This document shows positions 1 through 8,413 of a stretch of DNA of 64,000 bases, piece after piece (position 1 is the first letter of the stretch; each line of letters begins with the position of its first letter). Source of the stretch: Burkholderia guangdongensis (lineage in GTDB: Bacteria; Pseudomonadota; Gammaproteobacteria; Burkholderiales; Burkholderiaceae); assembly GCF_013403875.1 (NCBI RefSeq), contig NZ_JACBNX010000006.1, forward strand, positions 124,001-188,000, written 5' to 3'. Made by a program: the position numbers and the translations under genes. The notes under the pieces are model-generated. The model was given only the letters and a program-made list of their open reading frames with translations. It had not been told where the DNA came from and searched no databases.

Positions 1-285
1 CTCGGGCAGGTGCCGATAGCAATACTTCGCCAGCGATCCCCCGCCGAGCCCGATCATGCAGATGTGCTCGGGAGCCGGCTGCAGCAGCAGAAACCCCATC
101 ATCGTGCGCGTATAGCCGAGCGCGAGCTTTTCCGGATCACTGAGCGACATGAAGCTTTGCGTGCCGGAGTGATCGAAGTGCAGCGACACGGCGTGCTGCG
201 TCTCCAGCACAAAGGGTTGCCCATCATTCATTGGCGTCGACAGGAATTTGACGAACGCGTCGTAGGAAGTTCGGTCTTCGTCCAT
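1..285 (-). CDS. Spermidine synthase-like methyltransferase-fold protein, 5' part (cut by window edge)
   Basis: The gene reads leftward from an ATG at 285 and runs off the left edge, so only 95 N-terminal codons are visible. The segment ICMIGLGGGSLAKY matches the glycine-rich nucleotide-binding motif I of spermine/spermidine synthase-fold proteins (aminopropyltransferases and their many uncharacterised relatives). The preceding stretch, with a strand LETQHAVSLHFD, looks like the usual N-terminal beta region of this fold. The active-site region lies outside the window, so true spermidine synthase activity cannot be judged. It could be one of the orphan spermidine-synthase-like proteins common in Burkholderia. 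Confidence 0.7.
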   Translation of the reverse strand, partial: MDEDRTSYDAFVKFLSTPMNDGQPFVLETQHAVSLHFDHSGTQSFMSLSDPEKLALGYTRTMMGFLLLQPAPEHICMIGLGGGSLAKYCYRHLPE

Positions 286-526
286 TCTCGGAATGCGCAG
301 GGATTTACAGCATGCGGGAACGCACACATTATTATAATGAAATATGCCTACCCTTACCGTTCTATTATAATATGGCGCTCACCGCCTTTCAGCGGGCTTG
401 CAGGCAATTTTGCCGAGGATGTCGACATGTTCGCGTTATGTCGTGCGCTGCTGTCGCTTCTGACGCACTGCCAGATCGACACTTCGCACCGCCCCCAACG
501 ATCTATCTATAGGCTTCGCAAAGACC

Positions 527-790
527 GTGGCAACCGTTGTGCACTTTCAAATCGGCGCCGGCTGGAACCGAAATCGCGCGGACGCTACCCGGGATGCGCT
601 TGTTGACATGGCACGCCGCTTCGAAAGCGACATCCTGCTGATCGCAAACGGGCACCACGGCGATGCGAAGGACGGCATCGCAATCGCGTCGTTGCAGGTG
701 CGCGTCGGCATGTCGGCTCAAGTGCTTGCCTCCGGTCCCGACGAGGAAGCCGCGCTTCGGGCGCTGTTGCCCCTGTTGCAAGAAGGCTGA
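527..790 (+). CDS. HPr-like domain protein lacking the phosphorylatable histidine
   Basis: A GTG-started 87-residue protein. Its second half fits the PTS phosphocarrier HPr fold: LVDMARRFESDILLIANG aligns with the helix 1/strand 2 region, AKDGIAIASLQVRVG with the Ser46 region, and DEEAALRALLPLLQEG with the C-terminal helix. In HPr the active loop is G-L-H-A-R-P. Aligned back from the F-x-S-D-I block, the positions of His15 and Arg17 are both Ala here, and the Ser46 position is Asp. Phosphotransfer through His15 is therefore not expected. It could be a regulatory HPr homologue or a decaying paralogue. It stands alone, with no PTS genes nearby. The start is chosen because it gives the usual HPr length. 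Confidence 0.6.
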   Translation: MATVVHFQIGAGWNRNRADATRDALVDMARRFESDILLIANGHHGDAKDGIAIASLQVRVGMSAQVLASGPDEEAALRALLPLLQEG

Positions 791-1029
791 CCCGCATACC
801 GCCTGTCTGCTGCCGTTTCCGAGTATTCGCGCCTGTCCTCGAGCGCTGCCGCGGCTGTATCGGTTATCGCGGATCCGAGCACTTCGTTTCGTCGTGCTTT
901 GACGGACGCGGGAGGCAAGGCACGGTGCCACGCGCGGGCCGCGGTTGCACTCGCATTGGGATGCACGCGCACGATATTGGATGGAGGCAAGAACACGCCG
1001 CCCTCGTCGGCACCCGGCGGTTGCGCCGG

Positions 1030-1299
1030 ATGGCGAAAGCAAAGGGCCTTCAGGGTTTCTTCGAGACAGGCTCCAAGACAGGCATCCGGCCAGATCATGC
1101 CGACAAGCTGCATCGCCAATTGACTCGCCTGGACTTGGCGAGCGGCCCCGAGGACATGAACGTACCGGGCTGGCGGCTGCATCCGTTGGCGCAGGATCTT
1201 GCCGGCCACTTTTCGGTGAGAGTCAATGGCAACTGGCGCATGACGTTCACCTTTGACGGCGCCGATGCAATTCTGGTGGACTACCAAGACTATCACTGA
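1030..1299 (+). CDS. higB: HigB/RelE-family toxin of a type II toxin-antitoxin pair
   Basis: An 89-residue protein with the HigB signature: GLQGFFETGSKTGI near the N terminus, then a helix-rich middle, PGWRLHPL and a C-terminal NGNWRMTF...VDYQDYH. HigB toxins are ribosome-dependent mRNA endonucleases of the RelE fold. The next gene, 7 nt downstream on the same strand, is a typical HigA, which gives the toxin-first order of hig loci. The start is uncertain: in-frame ATG and GTG codons lie further upstream, at 964 and 925. The 1030 ATG matches the family length best, although no strong ribosome binding site is seen. Confidence 0.8.
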   Translation: MAKAKGLQGFFETGSKTGIRPDHADKLHRQLTRLDLASGPEDMNVPGWRLHPLAQDLAGHFSVRVNGNWRMTFTFDGADAILVDYQDYH

Positions 1300-1306
1300 G
1301 GCAAGC

Positions 1307-1609
1307 ATGACCCGAATCTTCAATCCGCCGCACCCCGGCGAGACGCTGCGCGAAGACGTACTGCCCGAACTGGGGCTCACGGTCACGGAAGCAGCCGAGC
1401 AGCTTGGCGTGACACGCTCGGCTCTGTCGCGCGTGCTGAATGGTCATGCGGCAATCTCGCCCGAAATGGCGTTGCGCCTGGAGCAATGGCTGGGCATCGA
1501 AAATGGCGGGCGTGCCGACTTATGGATCGCCCAACAAGCGGCCTACGACCTTTGGCAAGCTCGCCAGAAAGGTGTGCCGCACGTGGAGCGAGTCCGTCTC
1601 GCTGCTTGA
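1307..1609 (+). CDS. higA: HigA-family antitoxin, XRE-type DNA-binding protein
   Basis: A 100-residue protein starting at an ATG 7 nt after the higB stop. It has the HigA opening (NPPHPGETLREDVLPELGLT) and an XRE helix-turn-helix at about residues 24-50 (VTEAAEQLGVTRSALSRVLNG), followed by the typical MALRLEQWLGIENGGRADLWIAQQ-like dimerisation segment. HigA binds and neutralises HigB and represses the hig promoter. Together with higB it forms a complete toxin-antitoxin module. No clear operator was identified upstream. Confidence 0.88.
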   Translation: MTRIFNPPHPGETLREDVLPELGLTVTEAAEQLGVTRSALSRVLNGHAAISPEMALRLEQWLGIENGGRADLWIAQQAAYDLWQARQKGVPHVERVRLAA

Positions 1610-1793
1610 AGCAGGCATCGATGCGAATATCGCCAGTCGGTCTAGGTTACAGATGGGGCATCGAGTTCCCCGGCCAGCAACGTCGCCAGACGTTCCGGTC
1701 CGAGGGTGGTCAAGGCGGTGACATCAATCGAATTGTCCGCGCCTTACATCGCTACGCCGGCGCGGCGGGTCCAAACATGGCAGGTGGGCTGAA

Positions 1794-2444
1794 CTACTCA
1801 TTCTCCTCGAAGTAGTGCCCGAACTTCACCTGCTTCGTGCGAATGTAGCGCTCGTTCTCCTCGCGCACCGGCACCGCAAGCCCGACGCGCTCGCAGACCG
1901 GAATCCCATGCTGCGCGAGCGTATCGAATTTCTTCGGATTGTTGCTCATCAACCGCACCGACGTGACGCCGAGCATCCGCAGGATCGCGGCGGCCGAATC
2001 GTATTCGCGCGCGTCGTCGGGCAGGCCGAGATCGAGGTTCGCCTCGACGGTGTCGCGCCCCTGCTCCTGCAGCGCATACGCGCGGATCTTGTTGCTGAGG
2101 CCGATGCCGCGCCCCTCATGCCCACGCAGATACAACAGCACGCCGCGCCCCTCGGCGGCGATGTACCGCAGCGCGAGGTCGAGCTGTTCGCCGCAGTCGC
2201 AGCGATACGAGCCGAATACGTCGCCCGTCAGGCATTCCGAATGCAACCGCGTCAGCACGGATTGCGGGCCGGCCACGTCGCCCATCACGAGCGCGAGATG
2301 TTCGGCCTGGCTGCCCGTCACGCGAAACGCGTACGAGGTGAACGTGCCGTAGCGCGTCGGAAGCGTCGCCGATGCGACGAGCGTCACGCACTCGCCGGTC
2401 TGGCCGTCGCCCGCCTGGGACGATTGAGAACCCGAAGACGTCAT
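1794..2444 (-). CDS. ribA: GTP cyclohydrolase II
   Basis: A 216-residue protein. It opens the imidazole ring of GTP and releases formate and pyrophosphate in the first committed step of riboflavin synthesis (cytosolic). The zinc ligands are visible as Cys71, Cys82 and Cys84 in RLHSEC...RCDCG. The nucleotide-binding [10 protein letters not shown] is at 107-116, and the catalytic Tyr148 and Arg164 sit in DDAREY and [10 protein letters not shown]. The length is that of a stand-alone RibA, with no fused RibB domain. The extra 20 N-terminal residues are low-complexity Ser/Gly. It is not next to other rib genes, so it is probably transcribed alone. Confidence 0.95.
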   Translation of the reverse strand: MTSSGSQSSQAGDGQTGECVTLVASATLPTRYGTFTSYAFRVTGSQAEHLALVMGDVAGPQSVLTRLHSECLTGDVFGSYRCDCGEQLDLALRYIAAEGRGVLLYLRGHEGRGIGLSNKIRAYALQEQGRDTVEANLDLGLPDDAREYDSAAAILRMLGVTSVRLMSNNPKKFDTLAQHGIPVCERVGLAVPVREENERYIRTKQVKFGHYFEENE

Positions 2445-2621
2445 GAAAGGAATCGAACGATGAGAGATTAAGGAATGTTCTGGATGGCAAGTGACGGGAG
2501 TTTACCGCTAATCTGGTTCCGTCACGCGCTTGCCGACAGCCGCCCGATCTATACTTGACCTCATCGCGGCCGCGCGCCGCGCCCCGCCTTCCTCGCACCG
2601 CCCAGCCAACGGAGAGAGCGT

Positions 2622-3083
2622 ATGAGCACGACCGTCGCGCAGATTCTCAAAACCAAGCCCGATTCCGGCCGCACCGTCTATACCGTCAAGAAAGCCGATC
2701 TCGTCTACGACGCGATCAAGCTGATGGCCGAAAAAGGCGTCGGCGCGCTGCTGGTCGTCGACGGCGACGACATCGCCGGCATCATCACCGAGCGCGATTA
2801 CGCGCGGAAAATCGTGCTGCAGGATCGCTCGTCGAAAGCGACGCGGGTCGAGGAGATCATGACCGCGAAGGTGCGCTACGTCGAACCGTCGCAATCGAGC
2901 GAGGAATGCATGGCGCTGATGACCGAGCACCGGATGCGCCACCTGCCCGTCCTCGACGACGGCAAGCTCGTCGGCCTCGTGTCGATCGGCGACCTCGTGA
3001 AAAGCGTGATCGCGGACCAGCAGTTCACGATCAGCCAGCTCGAGCATTACATCCACGGCACACCCGCCGTCATCTCCGCCTGA
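2622..3083 (+). CDS. Tandem CBS-domain protein
   Basis: A 153-residue cytosolic protein consisting of little more than two CBS motifs, at about residues 10-65 and 76-135. These include ALLVVDGDDIAGIITERDYARKI and HLPVLDDGKLVGLVSIGDLV. Each CBS half ends in the G-(I/L)-(I/V)-(T/S)-x-x-D pattern that binds adenosine nucleotides. Such stand-alone pairs act as adenylate or S-adenosylmethionine sensors whose partner is usually unknown. A purine-rich ggagaga lies just before the ATG at 2622. It is divergent from ribA and 178 bp away. There is no domain that would give a specific function. Confidence 0.9.
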   Translation: MSTTVAQILKTKPDSGRTVYTVKKADLVYDAIKLMAEKGVGALLVVDGDDIAGIITERDYARKIVLQDRSSKATRVEEIMTAKVRYVEPSQSSEECMALMTEHRMRHLPVLDDGKLVGLVSIGDLVKSVIADQQFTISQLEHYIHGTPAVISA

Positions 3084-3107
3084 CCCGCCGCCCACCGCCG
3101 CACGCGC

Positions 3108-3140
3108 AAAAAAGCCCAGACGCAAGATGGGCGTCTGGGC
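3108..3140 (-). terminator. Intrinsic terminator for the DUF4148 gene
   Basis: A 10-bp perfect stem, gcccagacgc/gcgtctgggc (3114-3123 and 3131-3140), closes a 7-nt loop. Read leftward it is followed by a run of six T (aaaaaa at 3108-3113 on the top strand). The orientation suits the leftward gene ending at 3253. The stem alone could also slow transcription arriving from the CBS gene. Confidence 0.8.
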
Positions 3141-3252
3141 GCAAGCCGCCGATACGCGGCGACGGAGGTTCTGCTCGTAACTCACGCGCTGCGCGCTTCA
3201 AGTACGCAGCGCGTCGTTTTATCGAATGGCCGGGCAGCCCTCGGCGTTTCCG

Positions 3253-3576
3253 TTATTGACCGAAATACAGCTTGTCGACCGCCGACGGCGTCATCGCGGG
3301 ACGGCCCGATTGAGCCGCGCCCGTCGCCACCGAGCCGTAGCCGCTGGTGTCGGCACGCGTCAGCGTCTGCTGGCCGGCCTGGACGCGCTGCGTGGCAGCC
3401 TGAACGTTGGCCGGATACTGCGAATCGCTCGCGTTCGGGCGATAACCGTTCTGCTCGAGCTGGATCAGATCCGCCTTGACGGCGTCGCGCGTGATCGGCC
3501 CGTTCGACTGCGCGAACGACGCGAGCGGTGCGGCGAGAATCGATGCAGCGAGTGCGGCGTAGATGATCGACTTCAT
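3253..3576 (-). CDS. Exported DUF4148-family protein
   Basis: A 107-residue protein with a clear Sec signal peptide of about 22 residues (MKSIIYAALAASILAAPLASFA). The mature part is typical of DUF4148, a small periplasmic family abundant in Burkholderia. The family motif is recognisable in TRDAVKADLIQLEQNGYRP and in the short C-terminal segment ending VDKLYFGQ. The start is fixed by a strong ribosome binding site (ggagg, 8 nt before the ATG at 3576). Function is unknown; several members are stress- or envelope-regulated. It is a single-gene unit with its own terminator. Confidence 0.88.
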   Translation of the reverse strand: MKSIIYAALAASILAAPLASFAQSNGPITRDAVKADLIQLEQNGYRPNASDSQYPANVQAATQRVQAGQQTLTRADTSGYGSVATGAAQSGRPAMTPSAVDKLYFGQ

Positions 3577-4092
3577 GGTGACTAACCTCCGGGCTATGTT
3601 GTTTGTCGGTATCGCTTCGGGCGGATTCGTCTCGAGCGAATGAATCCAGTCTAGTCGCCACACGCCCAAGGGAAAACCCTCAGTTTGAACATACAGAGTT
3701 GCATGGAACGCAACGATCTATAACCATGCCGAGCGAATGGCATTCGAATGGCATGGTTTTGGACAACAATAGCTGACAAAATTCTGACACCGGCGTAAGC
3801 ATGCTGTCGTTTTTGTTGTATAATCGTAAGGTTATTTTCAACCTACGCCGCCTACCACTCCCAATGCGCGCACGCACGCTTTTCCCCTCTCCGCCGACCG
3901 GCTCCGCCGGCGCGCGCGCGCGCATTCATCTCGCCACGCGCCGCGCACGACGCACGGCTTCGGCAACGCAGGCCGCCGCCCGGCGCCCGGACTGACCCTC
4001 CCCTCTCCTCACCCGGAGCGCGGTCAAACGGGCTCCGGGCGATCCTCATCGATAAGCCACGCCTGTCCATGCCGATCATCAGGAGATTCCCA
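3577..4092. other. Non-coding interval between DUF4148 and rnk
   Basis: This 516-bp stretch holds the divergent upstream regions of DUF4148 and rnk. No credible ORF was found. An AT-rich patch contains a perfect TATAAT hexamer at 3819-3824. No good -35 box sits 16-18 bp before it, so it is only a possible promoter for rnk. The segment 3900-3960 is a GC-rich, alternating purine-pyrimidine tract (cgcgcgcgcgc). Confidence 0.5.
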
Positions 4093-4491
4093 ATGAAGAA
4101 ACCGCTTTACCAACTCACCGAACTCGACGTCGCACGCCTCGAGAAACACGCCGCGCACGATCCGCGCTTTCAGCAGATGCTCGACACGCTGCTCGAGCGG
4201 GCCGACATCGTGCAGGCGGACGCGATCAAGTCCAACGTGGTCACGATGAATTCGCGCGTCACGCTGATCGACGAATCGTCGCAGGACCAGACGACCTGGA
4301 CGGTCGCGTATCCGGGCGACGCCAATCTCGAGCAAGGCCGCCTGAACGTGTTCTCGCCGGTCGGTATCGCGTTGCTCGGCACGCATCGCGGCGAGCGGGT
4401 GGACGTGCTGCAGCCGGACGGAACGAAAAAGCGGATGAAGATCGCCGACATCGTCTATCAGCCGGAGGCCAGCGGCGATTACACGCGTTGA
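4093..4491 (+). CDS. rnk: Regulator of nucleoside diphosphate kinase
   Basis: A 132-residue protein of the Rnk/GreA-C family. It has an N-terminal helical hairpin (KKPLYQLTELDVARLEKHAA...LLERADIV) and a C-terminal FKBP-like GreA-C domain containing VTMNSRVTLIDESS and FSPVGIALLGTHRGERVDV. Rnk binds RNA polymerase and influences nucleoside diphosphate kinase levels; it is a short-coiled-coil relative of Gre factors. The start is supported by an aggaga ribosome binding site 6-7 nt upstream. It is followed directly by a terminator hairpin, so it is probably monocistronic. Confidence 0.93.
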   Translation: MKKPLYQLTELDVARLEKHAAHDPRFQQMLDTLLERADIVQADAIKSNVVTMNSRVTLIDESSQDQTTWTVAYPGDANLEQGRLNVFSPVGIALLGTHRGERVDVLQPDGTKKRMKIADIVYQPEASGDYTR

Positions 4492-4513
4492 CGCGCGATC
4501 CCCCCATCAATGA

Positions 4514-4547
4514 AAAACGAGGCGCCGCAATCGGGCCTCGTTTTTTT
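4514..4547 (+). terminator. Intrinsic terminator downstream of rnk
   Basis: The stem aaaacgaggc/gcctcgtttt, with a roughly 10-nt loop, is followed by seven T (4541-4547). The A-run on the left lets it work in both directions. It lies between the convergent rnk and porin genes. Confidence 0.85.
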
Positions 4548-4593
4548 CGCCTCCGCGAAACGCGCGACGTTCTCGCACCGCCCGCGCCGAAAA

Positions 4594-4622
4594 CAAAAAA
4601 AGGCGCCCGAAGGCGCCTTTTC
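4594..4622 (-). terminator. Intrinsic terminator of the porin gene
   Basis: The stem aaggcgcc/ggcgcctt has a very short loop. Read leftward it is followed by a run of T (aaaaaaa at 4594-4600 on the top strand). It sits 26 bp after the porin stop codon and points in the porin's direction. Confidence 0.85.
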
Positions 4623-4647
4623 AAGCTGGATGACCCAGCCGTCACAC

Positions 4648-5739
4648 TTAGAAGCGGTGACGCAGACCAACCGTCGCTGCGGTTTGGTTGATCGACGAGC
4701 TCGCGTTCACGGTGTTGAAGTCGCCGCTGCCGTCGTAGACCGACGCGCCCAGCGGGTTGTTCTTCGACGCACGCTGGTACACGGCCTGAGCGTACACATC
4801 GGTGCGCTTCGACAGTGCGTAGTCGGCTTGCAGGCCGAACTGGTTCCAGTGCGCGCTGTCGCCACCCTGGCTCGCGTTCGTGTACGTGTAAGCAGCGCCC
4901 AGACCCAGTGCCGGCGTCAGGTTGTACTTCGCGTTGACTTCGTAGTTGTTCGCGTGAAGCGCGTTCGCGCCGTTAGCCTGGTTGTCCAGACGCGACTGCG
5001 TCCACACCGCGCCAACTTGCGCCGGGCCGAACGCGTAGCTCGCGCCCGCGCCGTACACGCGCAGACGGCCTGCCGTGCTCAGGCTGTCGATCGCGCCCGT
5101 CGCCGTCGCACCCGGGTTGTTCGCTTGCGCGTACGAACCGCCGATACGCAGGCCCTGGAATTCATACGAAACGCCGGCGCTGTACGCGCGGTTGTTCGCG
5201 AATTGCTGGCTGTTCGAGAACGAGTACGTGCCGCCGAACTGCAGGCCCGCGTAGTTCGCGCTCGCGAACTTGACGGTGTTGTTCGCTGCGTAGCCGCCGT
5301 TCGTGTTCAGGTTGTCGTTGTTGAGCGGGTGAGCGAAGTACGTGCCGCCCCAGGTGCCCGTTGCCGACAGCGGCGCGAGGTAGTCTTGCGTGGAGTCGTA
5401 CTGACGGCCCAGCGTGACGGTGCCGTAGTTGCTCGACAGACCGACGAACGCTTGACGGTTGAACATGCCGCCGTCGTTCGCGAGCTTGCCGTTACCGATG
5501 CCGAAGCCGCTTTCCAACGTGAAGATCGCCTTCAAGCCGCCACCCAGGTCTTCCGAACCGCGCAGGCCGAAACGGCTCTGGTCGACGCCGCTGCCCATCG
5601 ACCACAGCGACTTGCTGGCGACGTTGCTCTTGTACGTGATGCCTGCGTCGACCACGCCGTACAGCGTGACGCTGCTTTGCGCGTGAGCGACGGTTGCGAA
5701 CGATGCTGCAACTGCTGCAACGATCAGAGTCTTGTTCAT
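4648..5739 (-). CDS. Outer membrane trimeric porin (Gram-negative OmpC-like family)
   Basis: A 363-residue beta-barrel porin. It has a signal peptide of about 20 residues (cleavage after AHA) and starts its mature part with QSSVTLYGVVDAG, the standard opening of Burkholderia and Neisseria porins. It ends TVGLRHRF with the C-terminal Phe needed for outer membrane assembly. Internal repeats of aromatic and Gly-rich strands (GSYAQANN, YEVNAKYNL) fit a 16-strand general diffusion pore for small hydrophilic solutes. The start is supported by gggagctcct upstream. Codon use is strongly biased (gtt/ttc/aac), as in highly expressed genes. It has its own terminator. Confidence 0.95.
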   Translation of the reverse strand: MNKTLIVAAVAASFATVAHAQSSVTLYGVVDAGITYKSNVASKSLWSMGSGVDQSRFGLRGSEDLGGGLKAIFTLESGFGIGNGKLANDGGMFNRQAFVGLSSNYGTVTLGRQYDSTQDYLAPLSATGTWGGTYFAHPLNNDNLNTNGGYAANNTVKFASANYAGLQFGGTYSFSNSQQFANNRAYSAGVSYEFQGLRIGGSYAQANNPGATATGAIDSLSTAGRLRVYGAGASYAFGPAQVGAVWTQSRLDNQANGANALHANNYEVNAKYNLTPALGLGAAYTYTNASQGGDSAHWNQFGLQADYALSKRTDVYAQAVYQRASKNNPLGASVYDGSGDFNTVNASSSINQTAATVGLRHRF

Positions 5740-6199
5740 TCGAGGAGCTCCCTTCCAAAAAGAGGCAGGTCTCGCGACCTTGTTTCAGTAGACGGTCTGC
5801 AACCGCCCGGAAGCGCCATGGTTCTGCTTGCTGGCTGCGCCCGGATGGTTGCCCGTTCTGGGAATCGTGAGTTTACGGGTGTACCCTAAGTCAGCCATTC
5901 GCAAATAAAGAAATAAGCTTTTCCAGAACTAGAAACAATAGAAATGGGGCCGCTTTATAAGCTTTTGTTTTAAAGACCATTTTTGGCATCTTGACGGCAG
6001 CTTTTTGGCCGGTTTCGTCGCATCATTTGTTCGTGACAGGCGCTTGACGGTTGCAAAGAAACAACAAAGCAGCGATCGGCAATTCGGGGAAACCAGTAAT
6101 TTTTACCCAAATCAACCCCGAAAGCGGCGTAAACCGACCCGACGCCACGCGTTCGCACCAACGTAAACGACATCAACCCCCATCGAGATGGAGTTCCGC
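5740..6199. other. AT-rich divergent control region of the porin and YXWGXW genes
   Basis: This 460-bp region has no credible ORF. The part 5890-5990 is markedly AT-rich compared with its surroundings (for example gcaaataaagaaataagc). It is probably where the porin promoter and its regulators bind. No individual promoter was convincing. Confidence 0.45.
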
Positions 6200-6571
6200 A
6201 TGAATCGACGCTCGCTGTTACGCGCACTGGGATTGACCGCCGTCGCCGCCGTCGCCGGCATCGGCGGCGGGCTGCGCCCCGCGGCCGCCCAGCCGCCCGC
6301 GCCCGGATATCCGCCGCCCGGCCCGCCCGGCAGGCCGCCGTTCGGCGATCGTCCGGGCATCGCGCCGCCGGCGCTGCGCCGCGAGCGCCGGCCGTCGCCG
6401 CCCAGGCCGCACGGCTTCATCTGGACCGACGGCTACTGGAGCTGGCAGCGCGGACGGTACGTGTGGATTCCCGGCCGCTGGATCGCGCGGCGACCCGGCC
6501 GGCGCTGGGTGCCCGGATACTGGCGGCGCCAGGGGCCGGCCTGGGTCTACGTCGACGGATCCTGGCGCTAG
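6200..6571 (+). CDS. YXWGXW repeat-containing exported protein
   Basis: A 123-residue protein beginning MNRRSLLRALGLTAVAAVAG, a twin-arginine-like signal. A Pro/Gly/Arg-rich linker (about residues 32-70) follows, then tandem aromatic repeats of the YXWGXW type (GYWSWQRGRYVWIPGRW, GRRWVPGYWRR). These short repeats are widespread in small envelope proteins of unknown role in Burkholderia. An ATG 12 nt further upstream is possible but would place extra residues before the twin arginines. A hairpin (gagcccgcc/ggcgggctc) without a T-run follows at about 6600. Confidence 0.75.
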   Translation: MNRRSLLRALGLTAVAAVAGIGGGLRPAAAQPPAPGYPPPGPPGRPPFGDRPGIAPPALRRERRPSPPRPHGFIWTDGYWSWQRGRYVWIPGRWIARRPGRRWVPGYWRRQGPAWVYVDGSWR

Positions 6572-6843
6572 CGCACCGGCCGCACGCCCTGACATGACGG
6601 AGCCCGCCGTCCGGCGGGCTCGCGTGCGCCGGCGGCCGGACGCAGCGGAACGCGGCCCTATGCGATCGTGATTCCGAGCGCCGGCTCGACGTCGCGCCGG
6701 GTCCGCGCGATCCCTTCACGGATCGCCTCGACCATCTCGATGGCTATCGCCCCCATTGAGATCAGTGTCTTTGCATGCATCGCCTTTTTCCGATATATGA
6801 TTCGACCAACGACGATTCACCTTGTCTTGCCCGAACCTCACCC

Positions 6844-7146
6844 ATGACGATCGACATCGACGCGATCCACAAAGCGCTCGCCAATCCCGTCCGGCGCGAA
6901 ATCCTCGCGTGGCTCAAGGAACCGGACGCGCACTTTCCCGGGCAGCCGCTGCCGTACGAGAACGGCGTCTGCGCGGGCCGGATCGACGCGCGTTGCGGCC
7001 TGTCGCAGTCGACGGTGTCCGCGCATCTCGCGACGCTGCAGCGCGCGGGGCTCGTCACGTCGAAACGCATCGGCCAGTGGGTGTTCTTCCAGCGCAACGA
7101 GGCGGTCATCGACGCGTTTCTCGACGCCCTGCGCCGCGAACTCTAG
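6844..7146 (+). CDS. ArsR-family transcriptional regulator
   Basis: A 100-residue winged-helix protein. The recognition helix is in LSQSTVSAHLATLQRAGLV (about 53-71), followed by a wing (SKRIGQWVFFQR) and the standard opening helix HKALANPVRREILAWL. The metal-binding CxC motif of ArsR/SmtB is absent. The nearest parallels are metal-independent ArsR proteins that respond to electrophiles or redox signals and sit beside reductase genes. It lies 60 bp upstream of, and in line with, the old-yellow-enzyme gene, which it probably regulates. An upstream ATG at 6775 would add 23 residues, but the 6844 start fits the family. Confidence 0.85.
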   Translation: MTIDIDAIHKALANPVRREILAWLKEPDAHFPGQPLPYENGVCAGRIDARCGLSQSTVSAHLATLQRAGLVTSKRIGQWVFFQRNEAVIDAFLDALRREL

Positions 7147-7206
7147 TCACCGGGCCGTCCCGGCCCCTGCGGGCATCCCCCGCGCCCCATTCAAGAGGTC
7201 CAAGCC

Positions 7207-8268
7207 ATGTCCACGTTGTTCGATCCCGTTACCCTCGGCGACCTGACGCTGCCGAACCGCATCGTGATGGCCCCGCTCACGCGCAGCCGCGCGGGCGACG
7301 CGCGCCTGCCCAACGATCTGATGGCCCGCTATTACGCGGAGCGCGCGTCGGCCGGCCTGATCATCAGCGAGGCAACGTCGGTGACGCCGCAGGGCGTCGG
7401 CTATGCCGGCACGCCGGGGATCTGGTCCGACGAGCAGGTCGACGGCTGGAAGCAGGTGACGCGCGCGGTCCACGACGCCGGCGGCCGCATGCTGCTGCAA
7501 CTCTGGCACGTCGGCCGGATCTCCGATCCGCTCTTCCTCGACGGCGAACTGCCGGTCGCGCCGAGCGCGATCGCCGCGCAAGGCCACGTGAGCCTCGTGC
7601 GTCCGGAACGCCCGTACGTGACGCCGCGCGCGCTCGCGCTCGACGAGATTCCCGGCATCGTCGCCGCGTATCGGAAGGGCGCGGAGAACGCGAAGGCCGC
7701 CGGCTTCGACGGCGTCGAGATCCACGGCGCGAACGGCTATCTGCTCGACCAGTTCCTGCAGGACGGCACGAACCACCGCACCGACGCATACGGCGGCCCG
7801 ATCGAGAATCGCGCGCGGCTGCTGCTCGAGGTGGTCGACGCGGCGATCGACGTGTGGGGCCCGGGGCGCGTCGGCGTCCACCTGGCGCCGCGCGGCGATG
7901 CGCACACGATGGGCGATTCCGATCCGGCCGCAACGTTCGGCTACGTCGCGCGCGAACTCGGCCGCCGCCAAGTCGCGTTCATCTTCACGCGCGAAGCGTT
8001 CCGCGGCGACGAGCTGACGCCGCGCCTGAAGGAAGCGTTCGGCGGCCCGATCATCGCGAACGAGAAGTTCACGCTCGAGACCGCTCAGCAGGCGCTCGCG
8101 CGCGGCGACGCGGACGCGATCGCGTGGGGCCAGCTCTTCATCGCGAACCCGGATCTGCCGCGCCGCTTCGCGCTCGACGCGCCGCTGAACAAGCCGGTGC
8201 CGGCCACGTATTACGCGGAAGGCGAAACCGGCTACACCGACTACCCGGCGCTCGGCGACGCGGCCTGA
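7207..8268 (+). CDS. nemA: Old-yellow-enzyme family FMN alkene reductase (NemA-like)
   Basis: A 353-residue (beta/alpha)8 flavoprotein. It reduces activated C=C bonds and nitro compounds with NAD(P)H. The substrate-binding pair His173 and Asn176 and the proton donor Tyr178 are all present in EIHGANGYLLDQFL, followed by the family signature DGTNHRTDAYGG. The N terminus (FDPVTLGDLTLPNRIVMAPLTRSR) is the FMN-binding opening. It follows the ArsR gene, an arrangement matching nemR-nemA logic with a different regulator family. A large perfect hairpin ends the unit. Confidence 0.93.
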   Translation: MSTLFDPVTLGDLTLPNRIVMAPLTRSRAGDARLPNDLMARYYAERASAGLIISEATSVTPQGVGYAGTPGIWSDEQVDGWKQVTRAVHDAGGRMLLQLWHVGRISDPLFLDGELPVAPSAIAAQGHVSLVRPERPYVTPRALALDEIPGIVAAYRKGAENAKAAGFDGVEIHGANGYLLDQFLQDGTNHRTDAYGGPIENRARLLLEVVDAAIDVWGPGRVGVHLAPRGDAHTMGDSDPAATFGYVARELGRRQVAFIFTREAFRGDELTPRLKEAFGGPIIANEKFTLETAQQALARGDADAIAWGQLFIANPDLPRRFALDAPLNKPVPATYYAEGETGYTDYPALGDAA

Positions 8269-8275
8269 CGCACGA

Positions 8276-8316
8276 CGCATCGCGCGGCGCCTTCCGAAAG
8301 GCCGCCGCGCGATGCG
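8276..8316 (+). terminator. Long hairpin after the alkene reductase gene
   Basis: Perfect 14-bp arms, cgcatcgcgcggcg and cgccgcgcgatgcg, flank an inner cctt/aagg stem. There is no T-run, so this is a strong structure of terminator type but unproven. Confidence 0.55.
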
Positions 8317-8348
8317 GATCGCGAAACGCGGGAGCACACAGGTTTTTC

Positions 8349-8391
8349 TTGACTTCGGCCATCGTCAAATTAATATACGCATCGCGTATAT
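8349..8391 (+). promoter_or_regulatory. Promoter with overlapping palindromic operator for the HTH-ATCase gene
   Basis: A -35-like TTGACT (8349-8354) lies 16 bp before an AT-rich -10-like taatat (8371-8376). Lying over the -10 is a perfect inverted repeat, atatacgc-atc-gcgtatat (8373-8391). It is 22 bp upstream of the gene. A palindrome in this position is where a repressor would block RNA polymerase. Confidence 0.6.
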
Positions 8392-8413
8392 ATTTCAAGA
8401 TAAGCCTCCCCCC

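Noticed and set aside
10..606. A 198-codon rightward frame covering the left edge.
   Set aside because: It is opposite the spermidine-synthase-like gene, whose translation matches a known fold; the rightward product has no recognisable features.
3900..3925. The gcgcgcgcgc tract as a simple-sequence phase-variation switch.
   Set aside because: Short, interrupted and not inside a gene or promoter that could be switched.
7147..8337. Long leftward open frame (396 codons) opposite the alkene reductase gene.
   Set aside because: An Arg/Ala-rich shadow of a high-GC gene; the OYE reading has all catalytic residues.
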